Shown: positions 31,604-40,417 of the stretch, in pieces
Layout: every line of letters begins with the position of its first letter
How positions within the stretch are numbered: position 1 is the stretch's first letter
Source of the DNA: Bin87 sp964347975
GTDB taxonomy: Bacteria > Chloroflexota > Dehalococcoidia > Lucifugimonadales > UBA3495
Reading direction: 5' to 3'
Assembly: GCA_964347975.1 (NCBI GenBank)
Contig: CAYGAY010000018.1
Location: 4,992-68,991 of the forward strand
DNA length: 64,000 nt
Made by a program: the position numbers and the translations under genes
The notes under the pieces: model-generated
Seen by the model: the letters and a program-made list of their open reading frames with translations, nothing else
What the model was told of the DNA's origin: nothing
Database searches by the model: none

Positions 31604-32617
31604 ATGCGCATGTTCGCGTTCGATACGCTGGCGATATTATGCTGCTTCCTTCTTGGTTGTAGAGGAGAAGTCCCAGTGACGGCAACGCTGCCGCCGACGG
31701 CTGCGAAAGTTTCGCCTACAGCGACGTTGACAAAGACCACCGTTCCGCCGAACCAGGCCTTTAAGCCTCCTTTTTCCGCATCCCAACGCGGGGAATGGCG
31801 TGATGCCATATGGGCGGATATGGACAACTGGCGGAAGCTGGATTTGTTCAAGGATTACAAAAACCCATTGGGCTTTTCGCCGGTTGTTTTACCACCAGGC
31901 CCGTACGATGATGAAGGCCCAATCGTCATCGGTATAGACTGTCCGGAGAAGTTGCAGCCAGTGAGTGAAATCATCAGGAAGCGACTGGCGGCAACGGGAA
32001 TCCCATTAGAGATGGTAAAGTTCGAGCATATAGGACTTACGCGACTGGACGCGCTGGGATACAACCATCTGAAAATCTGCGGAGATCCGCACCCAGCCGG
32101 GTTCGGAGGGTACTTCCTCGAACCGCGTGATACCAACACGTTCTATGTGTACCTGCTCCACCCCTCGCAAGAAGCCGCCGAAGAGATGATGGATTTTCAG
32201 CTTACCGACCGCTCCCGATGGTTTCAAGAGTGGACTATTCAACCATTACAGGGCCAGTACGCCCTAATACAACTCCAGAAATGGCACAACCGCTTCATCG
32301 GAGACTGGCGGAGGCAGTACTCCGCCGAAGAAACCTCGGAATACCTGGAATTGGTGGCCCTTCCTCGCCACTTTCATGGACATCCTGAAGAGGTCTTCTA
32401 TGGAGATCCGCCTCCAACTATCACTGACGTAGAACGCTCTACCGGGTTGAACCGGATTGTGATCCAGATCAACCCGGATGCGGACGCGGCAGCAGCCAGG
32501 ACGGCGTTGGATATACCGCTGGAGGCGGTGATAATCGAAGTGGGGCCGCCCTGCATCGACTACCGCCCCCCCACCCGGGAGCCGGACTGTGTACCCCGGG
32601 CTTATTCTTGCCGCTAG
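31604..32617 (+). CDS. lipoprotein of unknown function
   Basis: The 337-residue protein begins M-R-M-F-A-F-D-T-L-A-I-L-C-C-F-L-L-G-C, a lipoprotein signal with lipobox L-L-G-C, followed by a Thr/Pro-rich tether of about 35 residues. The folded part starts near E-W-R-D-A-I-W-A-D-M-D-N-W-R-K and contains V-V-I-G-I-D-C-P-E, H-P-A-G-F-G-G-Y and two L-E-A-V-I-I-E-like strands near the end. I do not recognise it. The longer open frame upstream is not used because it crosses transposase relics. Base composition is less G+C-rich than its neighbours, and with the IS relics upstream this suggests acquisition. Confidence 0.6.
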   Translation: MRMFAFDTLAILCCFLLGCRGEVPVTATLPPTAAKVSPTATLTKTTVPPNQAFKPPFSASQRGEWRDAIWADMDNWRKLDLFKDYKNPLGFSPVVLPPGPYDDEGPIVIGIDCPEKLQPVSEIIRKRLAATGIPLEMVKFEHIGLTRLDALGYNHLKICGDPHPAGFGGYFLEPRDTNTFYVYLLHPSQEAAEEMMDFQLTDRSRWFQEWTIQPLQGQYALIQLQKWHNRFIGDWRRQYSAEETSEYLELVALPRHFHGHPEEVFYGDPPPTITDVERSTGLNRIVIQINPDADAAAARTALDIPLEAVIIEVGPPCIDYRPPTREPDCVPRAYSCR

Positions 32618-32675
32618 TTGCTGGAACCGGAAACCGTTACGCTCGGGTATTGCGGTTGGGCCGTCACCACGATTA

Positions 32676-32711
32676 GGGCCAGCGCCCGATAAACAGTCGG
32701 TGCGCTGGCCC
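32676..32711. terminator. strong hairpin after the lipoprotein gene
   Basis: Perfect 10-bp arms GGGCCAGCGC and GCGCTGGCCC flank a 16-base loop, and GGTCTTTC follows. It lies 59 bases after the stop at 32617. Confidence 0.5.
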
Positions 32712-33174
32712 GGTCTTTCATCGGTTACAGCCGTCCGCTTTTCAGTCTTTCCGACTAATGTGCCCGCCCGCTACGGAGCGCCTCACTGCGCTACTCTGGG
32801 CGTATGGCGTTGTCAGTGCCAATCAACGGCTTGCCCGATGTGGTTGTTTCCCTGTCGGCGCCCTTCCCGGCATCGTTATACCGCTAAGGCTGCGCCAACA
32901 GGGCTTTTACAGGGGAAATGCCAACTATGGTTCAGCGTTATCAGCGAAACCACTTCTAACCTCCTGCATTGACGACGGCGTTGCCATCGGGCTTCCGGCG
33001 GGTGGGAGTTCCCTGCACCCCCAGCACCTTGAATACATAGTATATTGTTCATCAATGCTTGTCAACACCCCGACGCCGGCAATTTTTGATGAATTTTATC
33101 AACCCTTGTCGTATCAGCCCGTCAATAGTCTAAACTGGCCCGCAAACGGCCAAAATCAGGGAGCGACCACCACC
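32712..33174. other. spacer with structured sequence and the upstream region of the SsuD-like gene
   Basis: No gene is supported. The stretch 32750-32900 contains several short hairpins (for example GCGCCTCACTGCGC). From 33030 the DNA becomes A+T-rich, with a TTGAT/ATCAA inverted repeat at 33086-33102, consistent with a promoter or operator region for the monooxygenase at 33175. Confidence 0.35.
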
Positions 33175-34380
33175 ATGAGCGATGCCAGAGACAACGGAAC
33201 CCGACCCACCCCGGCGGCCCCGAGCGTGTACAGCGACGACGGCGTAACGATAATCGGCATGATTGGCGTGGTTCGGGAGGCGGAGGCCAACCGGGGCGCT
33301 ACCCTCAGCCTGTTTGGCGGCGGCATCAACCCCGGCGCCGAGGTCCCGGCGGGCGTCGATCCCGATTACATCCTGGATTTCGCTCGCACCCACGAGGACG
33401 CCGGGTTTGACCTGGTGCTGACCGGCTACTCGTCGTCCACTTCCGACGGGTTTGAGGTAGCCGGTTATGCTGCTGCCCACACGAAACGGCTGGGATACCT
33501 GATTGCTCACCGCCCCGGTTTCGTCGCGCCCACGCTGGCCGCCCGCAAGGCCGCCACCCTGGATCAACTCACCCAGGGACGTATCGCTCTGCACATCATC
33601 ACCGGCGGCAATGACGTGGAACAAAGGCAGGACGGCGACTGGCTTGATCATGACAGCCGCTACCGCCGCACCGATGAGTACCTTGAAGTGATGCGCCGCA
33701 TCTGGACCGAGACTGACCCATTCAACCACGAAGGCGAGTTCTACCATCTGCAGGATGCCTACAGCCAGGCCCGCTGCCGTCAGCAGCCTCACGTCCCGCT
33801 GTTCTTTGGCGGCGCATCGGAAATGGCGCTGGCTGTGGCCAGCAAGCGGGCGGATCTGTTCGCGCTGTGGGGTGAACCCCGGGCTTCAATTGCCCAGCGC
33901 ATTGCCGATGTTCGTTCCCGAGTGGCCGCAGCCGGCCGGAACCCGGACGAAATGCGCTTCAGCCTGTCGGCCCGTCCTATCCTGGGCGACACCGAAGGCG
34001 AAGCGTGGGAGAGAGCCGAGGGCATCCTGGCTCGTGTGAGGCAGGCCACCGCCGGCCGCATCACCCCCGGCGTTCCCACGCGTCCCCAGTCCGAGGGAGC
34101 ATGGCGTCTGCTGCGTTTCGCCGCCGAGGGCAACGTACACGACGAGCGGCTGTGGATGCCCATTGCCGCCGCCAGCGGGGCCTCGGGAAGCACAACCTGC
34201 CTGGTCGGTACGCCGCAGCAGGTGGCCGATGCTCTCCTGGCGTACTATGACCTGGGCTGCTCGGCGTTCATCATACGCGGTTTCAATCCGCTGGCCGACG
34301 CCGCCGAGTACGGACGCGAACTGATACCGCTGGTGCGGGAAGGGGTGGCGCAACGGCGCGGCGGCCAATCGGCTGAATAA
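33175..34380 (+). CDS. SsuD-like FMNH2-dependent monooxygenase (LLM class)
   Basis: A 401-residue member of the alkanesulfonate monooxygenase branch of luciferase-like enzymes. Typical elements are F-D-L-V-L-T-G-Y (residue about 80), Y-L-I-A-H-R-P-G-F-V-A-P-T-L-A-A-R, G-R-I-A-L-H-I-I-T-G-G-N-D, R-Y-R-R-T-D-E-Y-L-E and V-P-L-F-F-G-G-A-S-E. SsuD enzymes cleave C-S bonds of alkanesulfonates using reduced FMN and O2; related members attack sulfones, amines or cyclic compounds, so the substrate is open. ATG 33175 is chosen because AGGGAG precedes it and the upstream frame crosses the spacer. No FMN reductase or sulfonate transporter lies nearby. Confidence 0.85.
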   Translation: MSDARDNGTRPTPAAPSVYSDDGVTIIGMIGVVREAEANRGATLSLFGGGINPGAEVPAGVDPDYILDFARTHEDAGFDLVLTGYSSSTSDGFEVAGYAAAHTKRLGYLIAHRPGFVAPTLAARKAATLDQLTQGRIALHIITGGNDVEQRQDGDWLDHDSRYRRTDEYLEVMRRIWTETDPFNHEGEFYHLQDAYSQARCRQQPHVPLFFGGASEMALAVASKRADLFALWGEPRASIAQRIADVRSRVAAAGRNPDEMRFSLSARPILGDTEGEAWERAEGILARVRQATAGRITPGVPTRPQSEGAWRLLRFAAEGNVHDERLWMPIAAASGASGSTTCLVGTPQQVADALLAYYDLGCSAFIIRGFNPLADAAEYGRELIPLVREGVAQRRGGQSAE

Positions 34381-34461
34381 CCCCCGGCATTGGCTATCGC
34401 TAATCACGCCGCTTTTGTTATGATTTGCCCGTCGGAAAACCCGCTTCCCGGGGGCGCTGTG

Positions 34462-35151
34462 ATGCTGAACAAACCCGCAAATACCAAGTTGACGCCCTCG
34501 CCCCAAGCGGATGATCTCAGAATCTACTATCCTGACTCCGACGGCGAGCCTTTGGCGGAATCCGACTACCAGTTTTACCCCCTGACCGACTCGGTGCGCG
34601 CCCTACGTCGCCGCTACGCTCATCGGCGCGACGTGTACGTGGCCGGCAATATGCTGGTGTATTACCGGATGAACGACAACCAGGCCAGCGTGGCCCCGGA
34701 CGTGTTTGTAGTGTTCGGAGTGGACGACCACCCGCGGCGTTCCTACATCATCTGGCGGGAAGGGAAAGGACCCGATTTCGTGATGGAAATTGCGTCGTCG
34801 GGTACGTATGAGAACGACGCAGGGGCGAAGCGGGATTTGTATGCCCGGCTGGGAGTAACCGAATACTGGCGTTATGACCCGCTGGGGGAGTGTTTCACAC
34901 CGCCGCTGATGGGGGAGATGCTGGTCGAGGGAGAGTATCAGCCGATCCAGATAGAGACGGACACCGTCGGAATACTGCGTGGGTACAGCGCAACGCTGGG
35001 CTTAGACGTCTGCGTGCGCCCCGACGGGGAACTGCGTTTGCATGATCCCGTTGCCGGGGAGTGGCTGCGCAATCTGGACGAGGCAGAGGACCGCGTGCGC
35101 GAGTTGGAAGCCTTGTTGCGGCATCACGGCATCACTCCCGACGACCCTTGA
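34462..35151 (+). CDS. Uma2-family putative endonuclease (PD-(D/E)XK fold), copy 1
   Basis: The 229-residue protein has the Uma2/DUF820 pattern: V-A-P-D-V-F-V-V-F-G-V (Asp of the active site), D-F-V-M-E-I-A-S-S (Glu), then A-K-R-D-L-Y-A-R-L-G-V-T-E-Y-W-R-Y-D-P (Lys and Y-W signature). A C-terminal helix (E-A-E-D-R-V-R-E-L-E-A-L-L) may form a coiled coil. The family is expanded in Cyanobacteria, Chloroflexota and Deinococcota, and its role is not established. Start 34462 is the ATG before M-L-N-K-P; GTG just upstream is an alternative. Other copies lie at 42209 and 55860. Confidence 0.8.
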   Translation: MLNKPANTKLTPSPQADDLRIYYPDSDGEPLAESDYQFYPLTDSVRALRRRYAHRRDVYVAGNMLVYYRMNDNQASVAPDVFVVFGVDDHPRRSYIIWREGKGPDFVMEIASSGTYENDAGAKRDLYARLGVTEYWRYDPLGECFTPPLMGEMLVEGEYQPIQIETDTVGILRGYSATLGLDVCVRPDGELRLHDPVAGEWLRNLDEAEDRVRELEALLRHHGITPDDP

Positions 35152-35200
35152 AATCGGCCGGCCCCGGTTGCCGATACCGCGCCCATTCGGAGGTCGCGAC

Positions 35201-36412
35201 ATGGTAGATTACGCATCCTTGTTCTCCCGCTCCCTGCCCCGGGCGGTCGCAAGCCCGGCGGGGTCCGATGTGCCGGTCAAGTATATCTTCTCCGTCACCA
35301 ACGCCGTGCCGGAAGTCATCGACTCGGATGAATACTTGACCGCCATCCGCGCCGGGCTGGAAACCGGCGGGCCTCAAGCTCTGGCTGCGTACCCCCCGGC
35401 CGGCGGCCACGTCGGGCTGCGCGAACTGGTAGCAGAGCGGTTGGCCAACAACCGGGGCTTCAATGCCTCGCTCAACGATGTTTTCATCTCCGACGGCGCC
35501 GGCGGGGCCATCGCCATCCTGCTGGAGTCCTTCATCAACCCCGGCGACCCGGTCCTGGTGGAGGAGTTCACCTACATGGGGAGCCTGCGGATGATGCTGG
35601 AACGGGGCGCCGAGCCGGTCCACGTTCCCAGCGATGAGGACGGAATGCTGCCCGACGCGCTGGAGGACGCCCTGGCTTCGCTGGAACGGGCCGGCCGGAG
35701 GGCCAAGTTCGTCTGGACCATTCCGGTGTACCAGAATCCCCTGGGCTTCAGCGTTTCCGAGGGTCGGAAACGCGCCCTGCTGGACGTGACCCAACGCTAC
35801 GGCGTTCCCATCCTGGAAAACGAGTCCTACGCTGACTTCCGCATTGACGGCGATCCGCTGCCCACCGCCTTCTCCGGTCTGAGCGACCAGGGCGACGTGA
35901 TATACGTATCTTCTTTCACCAAGCTGCTGGGCTGCGGGCTGCGGGTTGGGTTCGGCGTGCTGCCGCCGGGGGTCAAGGAGGCCCTGCCGCAGGTCAACTC
36001 GGAAAACCTGCCGCGGCGCGGCGTTAGCCACCTGGCCACCATGATGGTGTACGAATACATGCGCGAGCGCGAGGCCGAGCATATTGAGGCCGTCAGGCAG
36101 GCGCTGCGGGTACGCCGCGACGCCATGCTGGATGCCCTGGAGCAGAACTTTCCGTCCTTCTGCGATTGGACCCATCCCACGGGCGGCATGCTGGTATTCG
36201 TGCGCCTGCCCGAGGGTGCCGATACCTGGGCCACGTTGCAGAAAGCGGTCCAACGAGACGTGAAGTACAACCCGGGCGGCGTCTTCCGCGCCGACCGGCA
36301 GCGCAATAACTATTTCCGTCTTACTTACAGCCATAACTCGCCGGATGAGATCCGGGAAGGCGTTGGCCGCCTGGCCGAACTGTTCCGGGAGGAAGGCTAC
36401 TTCGAGGGCTAG
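35201..36412 (+). CDS. PLP-dependent class I/II aminotransferase, second paralogue
   Basis: A 403-residue fold-type I transaminase similar in layout to the one at 3175. It has Y-V-S-S-F-T-K-L-L-G-C-G-L-R-V-G-F with the PLP lysine, V-Y-Q-N-P-L-G-F, L-E-N-E-S-Y-A-D-F and S-D-G-A-G-G-A-I. Start ATG 35201 has CGGAGG 8 bases upstream; an open frame before it overlaps the Uma2 end. The gene is followed closely by formate dehydrogenase. Activity on 2-aminoadipate, aromatic or branched amino acids is possible; the sequence does not decide. Confidence 0.85.
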   Translation: MVDYASLFSRSLPRAVASPAGSDVPVKYIFSVTNAVPEVIDSDEYLTAIRAGLETGGPQALAAYPPAGGHVGLRELVAERLANNRGFNASLNDVFISDGAGGAIAILLESFINPGDPVLVEEFTYMGSLRMMLERGAEPVHVPSDEDGMLPDALEDALASLERAGRRAKFVWTIPVYQNPLGFSVSEGRKRALLDVTQRYGVPILENESYADFRIDGDPLPTAFSGLSDQGDVIYVSSFTKLLGCGLRVGFGVLPPGVKEALPQVNSENLPRRGVSHLATMMVYEYMREREAEHIEAVRQALRVRRDAMLDALEQNFPSFCDWTHPTGGMLVFVRLPEGADTWATLQKAVQRDVKYNPGGVFRADRQRNNYFRLTYSHNSPDEIREGVGRLAELFREEGYFEG

Positions 36413-36465
36413 CGCAACAGAATAACGCCCCTCCCACGACAGGGGGGCAGGTGAGGGTGAACACC

Positions 36466-39333
36466 ATGACCGTAGCCAGCCGCGCTGTGAACCTCACCGT
36501 TGACGGGATACCTGTCTCAGTGCCCGTCGGCGCATCGGCGCTGGACGCCATAAATGCCGCCGGCGTCTCAATATCGCAACTGTGCAAGGACGCCGATATG
36601 CCGGCCATCGGGGCCTGCCGCACCTGCCTGGTGCAGATCGACGGCATTCGCGGGTTCCCGGCGTCGTGCTCCACGCCAGCCGGCGATGGCATGGTGGTCC
36701 GCACCAGTACGGAGGACGCGCGGCGCATCCGCTCCGGCGTAATCCAGCTGACGCTGGGGATGGTAGGCGCGGACGGCAACGGAGTCCGGCCTCACCATAG
36801 CCCGCTCCCCTCGAGGGATAGCGGGCCGGACGGGTTCGGACTGCTATCCGATGCCGCCTCACTGCACGGCATATCCGAAACGCGCTGGCAATCGCGGGCC
36901 CGGCCGGCTGCCGACACGTCCAATCCGGTTTTCAACCTGGCGATGGACGCTTGCATACTGTGCGCCCGCTGCGTCAACGCCTGCCAGTCCGGTCACCAGT
37001 TCATCGGCGCGATTGACGTGTTGGGAGCAGGGGACACCGCGCGGATCGCCACTGCGGGAGACAAACCGTTAGCGGAGAGCATCTGCACCACCTGCGGCCA
37101 GTGTCTGAGCGTCTGCCCTACCGGGGCCATTAGCGTCCGCGAGTCCTTGACCAATCAGCCGCCGGCTCCCGCCATTCCTACACACACCGTTAACACCACC
37201 TGTCCCTATTGCGGCGTGGGCTGCGGCATCAAGCTTGAGGTGGACCATGGCGGAGCAGACGGAATTGAGGAAACAATCGTCGCCTCCCACGACGACCCGG
37301 ATAATCGGTCCAGCGTGGGGATGCTGTGTGTCAAGGGGCGGTTCGGGTACACCTTCGTCCAGCACGACGACCGTATCAAGACGCCGCTGATCCGCGATGG
37401 GGCGCGGCATACCGGTCATTTCCGTGAAGCAACGTGGGATGAAGCGCTGGATCTGGTCGTGTCCCGCCTGGCCGAATATCGCGGCAATGCCTTTGGCACG
37501 CTCTGCTCGGCAAAGGCTACCAATGAGGATGGCTATGTGCAGCAGAAGTTCGCCCGATTAGTAATGGGCAGCAACAACATTGACCACTGCACCCGCCTGT
37601 GCCACGCGCCATCGGTTGAAGCGATGCTGACCTCGCTGGGCAGCGGCGCGACGAGCAACTCGTACACTGACTACGAAGACGCCGGTTGCCTGGTGGTAAT
37701 CGGTTGCGACCCCACGTCCAACCATCCGGTGGCCGCCTCGCGGATGCGCCGGGCCGTGGTGGAACGCGGCGCCAAGCTCATCGTCGTCAATCCCCGTCGC
37801 ATCGATATGTGCGACTACGCCGACCTGTGGCTGCGTCCCTATCCAGGCACCGACGTGGCGCTGATGAATGCGCTGGCTCACGTGGTTGTCCAGGAGGGTC
37901 TGACCGATACGGACTTTGTGAACAACCGCACCGAGGGTTATGACGAATGGCGCGCCATCGTTGACCGGTACACTCCCCAGCGCGCCGCCGACATCACGGG
38001 CGTTTCCGCCGCCGACATTCGCGCCGCCGCCCGCGTTTTCGCGCGTCCGCCGATTCCGAAAGGGGCCGGGCCGAAAGGCAGCGACCCGGAACGGGGCTAT
38101 GGCGGTTCCTGTCTCATCTGGGGCATGGGAATCACCCAGCATACCAATGGAACCCCCAACGTTCACAGCCTGCTCAATCTGGCGTTGGCGGCGGGCCAGT
38201 TGGGACGGCCCGGATGCGGAATATCGCCGTTGCGCGGGCAGAACAACGTGCAGGGTTGCGGGGACGCTGGTTGCCTGCCCAATTCGCTGCCCGGCTATCA
38301 GGGGTTGAGCTCGGACACTGTAGAGAGGTTCAGCAAGGCCTGGAACGCGAACGGCGCGCTGCCGCGGGTCGCCGGTCAAGTCGTGACCGACATGGTCGAC
38401 TCGATTGGACGGCCCGACGGCGTGCGCGCGATGTATATCACCGGCGAGAACCCACTGCTGAGCGAGCCGGACCTGAACCGAGCCGACGAACTGTTCCGCC
38501 GTCTTGATTTCCTGGTAGTGCAGGACATCTTCATCCATGCCACGGCCCAGCTGGCCGACGTGATTCTGCCGGCCGCGAGCTTTGCCGAGAAAGACGGCAC
38601 CTTCACCAACAGCGAGCGTAGGGTCCAGCGGGTACGGCAGGCCATCCGGCCGGTGGGCAGCAGCCGGCCGGACTGGGACATTGTGAGCGACCTGGCCCGC
38701 CGGATGTGCCGCCGGCTGGGGCTGCCCTGGGAAAATCAGTTCACCTACGGGCATCCATCGGAGATATTTGACGAGATGGCCCGTCTGACGCCCATCCTGT
38801 CGGGCATATCCTACTCGCGCCTGGACGACGCGGGCGGGATCCAGTGGCCCTGCCCAGCGCCGGATCATCCAGGCACGGCACGCCTCTATGCAGACAGTTT
38901 CCCTCGCGGCGACCGGGCCAAATTCGTTGGTTACGAGCAGGGGCCGACGGCGGCGGAAATCCCATCGGAGCGCTTCCCGCTGTTACTCAACACCGGCCGG
39001 GTGCTGTACCATTGGCACGGCGGCACCATCACCCGGCGGGTGGACAGCCTGATGGCCCGGGCGCCCACGCTGGAAGTCTCAATCAACCCCGCCGACGGCG
39101 AGCGCTACGGCCTGCGGGACGGCGAGAAGGTGCGGGTGCGCTCTCGCCGCGGCGAACTAACCGGCGTGGCCCGTTACACCTACCGGATGCGGACTGGCGA
39201 GATATTCATACCCTTCTACCGCCTCAGCGAAACCGCCTCCGCGGCCAACTTTCTCACTAACGCCGTCTATGACCCGGACTCGCGGATACCGGAATACAAG
39301 GTTTGCGCCGCACGGGTAGAGCCTGCGGAATAG
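36466..39333 (+). CDS. fdhF: formate dehydrogenase alpha subunit (molybdenum/tungsten, cysteine form)
   Basis: The domains in this 955-residue protein are, in order, an N-terminal 2Fe-2S ferredoxin (C-K-D...G-A-C-R-T-C, and a later S-C), a 4Fe-4S pair (C-I-L-C-A-R-C-V-N-A-C and C-T-T-C-G-Q-C-L-S-V-C-P), the Mo/W-bisPGD core starting C-P-Y-C-G-V-G-C, and a C-terminal molydopterin dinucleotide-binding domain (L-L-N-T-G-R-V-L-Y-H-W-H). The metal-ligand position reads T-R-L-C-H-A-P-S-V, that is Cys and not selenocysteine. It should oxidise formate (or reduce CO2) and pass electrons through its Fe-S chain, as in NAD-linked complexes; no FdhB or diaphorase partner is adjacent. Start 36466 (ATG) is preferred; GTG 36451 is an alternative. 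A related oxidoreductase with another substrate is possible. Confidence 0.88.
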   Translation: MTVASRAVNLTVDGIPVSVPVGASALDAINAAGVSISQLCKDADMPAIGACRTCLVQIDGIRGFPASCSTPAGDGMVVRTSTEDARRIRSGVIQLTLGMVGADGNGVRPHHSPLPSRDSGPDGFGLLSDAASLHGISETRWQSRARPAADTSNPVFNLAMDACILCARCVNACQSGHQFIGAIDVLGAGDTARIATAGDKPLAESICTTCGQCLSVCPTGAISVRESLTNQPPAPAIPTHTVNTTCPYCGVGCGIKLEVDHGGADGIEETIVASHDDPDNRSSVGMLCVKGRFGYTFVQHDDRIKTPLIRDGARHTGHFREATWDEALDLVVSRLAEYRGNAFGTLCSAKATNEDGYVQQKFARLVMGSNNIDHCTRLCHAPSVEAMLTSLGSGATSNSYTDYEDAGCLVVIGCDPTSNHPVAASRMRRAVVERGAKLIVVNPRRIDMCDYADLWLRPYPGTDVALMNALAHVVVQEGLTDTDFVNNRTEGYDEWRAIVDRYTPQRAADITGVSAADIRAAARVFARPPIPKGAGPKGSDPERGYGGSCLIWGMGITQHTNGTPNVHSLLNLALAAGQLGRPGCGISPLRGQNNVQGCGDAGCLPNSLPGYQGLSSDTVERFSKAWNANGALPRVAGQVVTDMVDSIGRPDGVRAMYITGENPLLSEPDLNRADELFRRLDFLVVQDIFIHATAQLADVILPAASFAEKDGTFTNSERRVQRVRQAIRPVGSSRPDWDIVSDLARRMCRRLGLPWENQFTYGHPSEIFDEMARLTPILSGISYSRLDDAGGIQWPCPAPDHPGTARLYADSFPRGDRAKFVGYEQGPTAAEIPSERFPLLLNTGRVLYHWHGGTITRRVDSLMARAPTLEVSINPADGERYGLRDGEKVRVRSRRGELTGVARYTYRMRTGEIFIPFYRLSETASAANFLTNAVYDPDSRIPEYKVCAARVEPAE

Positions 39334-39397
39334 ACGCCAGCGCGGGCCTGCTCTCTCGGTGCAGACCCGCGCTGAGACACTTCAGGCGCTGCTATTT

Positions 39398-39835
39398 TCA
39401 GTAGTGGCGCAGCTCTACCACATTGTCGTCGGGGTCGTAGATGTAAAGGGAAATCCCGTCGCCGTGGGAACCCCAGCGCTTGCCCGGGCCGGCCTGGATC
39501 TCAACTCCGATATCCTCGAAGTGAGCCTTCAGCTCCTCCATGTCGGTGTAGTCGATAACCATGCAGAAGTGGTCCTGGTTGCGGACGTCATCCCTGCCGT
39601 CCGGAACGTCATCGGAGGCGAAGAAGTCGATGATGGTGTCGGCGTTCAGGCGCGCCGAGGGGAAGCGAACTTCGCCGGCCCGCCACTGCTCCACGCGCTC
39701 CGCCTGCATTCCCAGCACGTCGGTGTAGAAGCGCAGCGATCGCTCCACATCCCTGGTACGCAGGACGATATGGTCCATCTCGGTAATCTTCACCAGGGGT
39801 TTGGTCACAGCCTCAAACTTGGTCGCGGTAGCCAT
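39398..39835 (-). CDS. VOC-family protein (glyoxalase/dioxygenase fold)
   Basis: A 145-residue protein with the two beta-alpha-beta-beta-beta modules of the VOC superfamily. Candidate metal ligands are His in M-D-H-I-V-L-R, His in D-H-F-C-M-V-I and Glu in N-V-V-E-L-R-H. Such enzymes isomerise, open or conjugate small molecules with a divalent metal; the substrate is not clear. It starts at ATG 39835 with GGAGGAC upstream, and is the last gene of a minus-strand run that begins near 42138. Confidence 0.8.
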   Translation of the reverse strand: MATATKFEAVTKPLVKITEMDHIVLRTRDVERSLRFYTDVLGMQAERVEQWRAGEVRFPSARLNADTIIDFFASDDVPDGRDDVRNQDHFCMVIDYTDMEELKAHFEDIGVEIQAGPGKRWGSHGDGISLYIYDPDDNVVELRHY

Positions 39836-39913
39836 GTCGTCCTCCAGAAGTTTGCGATGCGGAGTTAATACTGTTTCGCGTTGACGGCATTATATGGGTC
39901 GGCCGTTGGATTG

Positions 39914-40408
39914 TCATCCGCCGTCGGCCAGCCGCCTTCGCTCCCGGCCTTCGATAAAGTGCGCCGCCTCGTCGGGACTGATGCGCCCTACCGGGCCGCT
40001 GGCGTACATCGCACCCAGCACAGCGCCGCCACGACCCAGCAGGAACTCCGTGGGCTGAATGTAGCCGCCCCGGTCGTCGGACCACCAGGAGCCCAACAGG
40101 TCGGCATCGGCCCGTGTTACGCCGTAGGCCATGGGGAAAGTGACGCCGGATTTGGTCGCCATCTCCTGCACCAATTCTTTCGGCTCCACGCTGGCGCCGA
40201 CGATGGCGACGCCCATTTCGGCCAGGGCTTCCTGATCCTTCTGCCACGCGGCCAACTGCCGCGAGCAGTAGGGTCACCACACCCCCCGGTAGAACAGCAC
40301 TGCCAAATAGCGGGAGGACATATCCCCCGGCAATTCCAACTTGCCGCCGTCGATGAGATCCAAGGTCAGACCGGGCAGGCGGTCGCCTTGTTGCAGTTTC
40401 TCGCCCAT
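39914..40408 (-). CDS. peroxiredoxin-like selenoprotein with U-x-x-C active site
   Basis: From ATG 40408 (GAGG upstream) the minus strand reads M-G-E-K-L-Q-Q-G-D-R, a thioredoxin-fold start, to F-Y-R-G-V-W, then TGA (40274-40276, codon 45), then P-Y-C-S-R-Q-L-A-A-W. In AhpC/TSA-like proteins this site is F-Y-R-G-x-W-C-P-Y-C, so the TGA stands exactly where the catalytic Cys belongs. Decoding it as selenocysteine gives one 164-residue protein with U-P-Y-C; the rest follows the family (V-A-I-V-G-A-S, V-T-F-P-M-A-Y-G-V). A hairpin right after UGA fits the bacterial SECIS rule. The likely role is reduction of peroxides or disulfides in the cytosol. A nonsense mutation is a poor alternative given the exact position and hairpin. 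Confidence 0.9.
40241..40268 (-). promoter_or_regulatory. bacterial SECIS-like hairpin for the peroxiredoxin-like selenoprotein
   Basis: Following UGA by 5 bases, CUGC pairs with GCAG and, after a small internal loop, CGCGGC pairs with GCCGCG; the apical loop AGUUG lies 17-21 bases after UGA with G at its second position. This matches the known spacing and loop-G rule for bacterial SECIS elements. Confidence 0.65.
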
Positions 40409-40417
40409 AGCGCTACC

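Noticed and set aside
32956..33027. Minus-strand tail V-L-G-V-Q-G-T-P-T-R-R-K-P before a stop, followed by hairpin-rich DNA, as a TnpB end with omega-RNA
   Set aside because: Only about 24 codons, a stop upstream, and no TnpB zinc ribbon or RuvC motif; too little to support.
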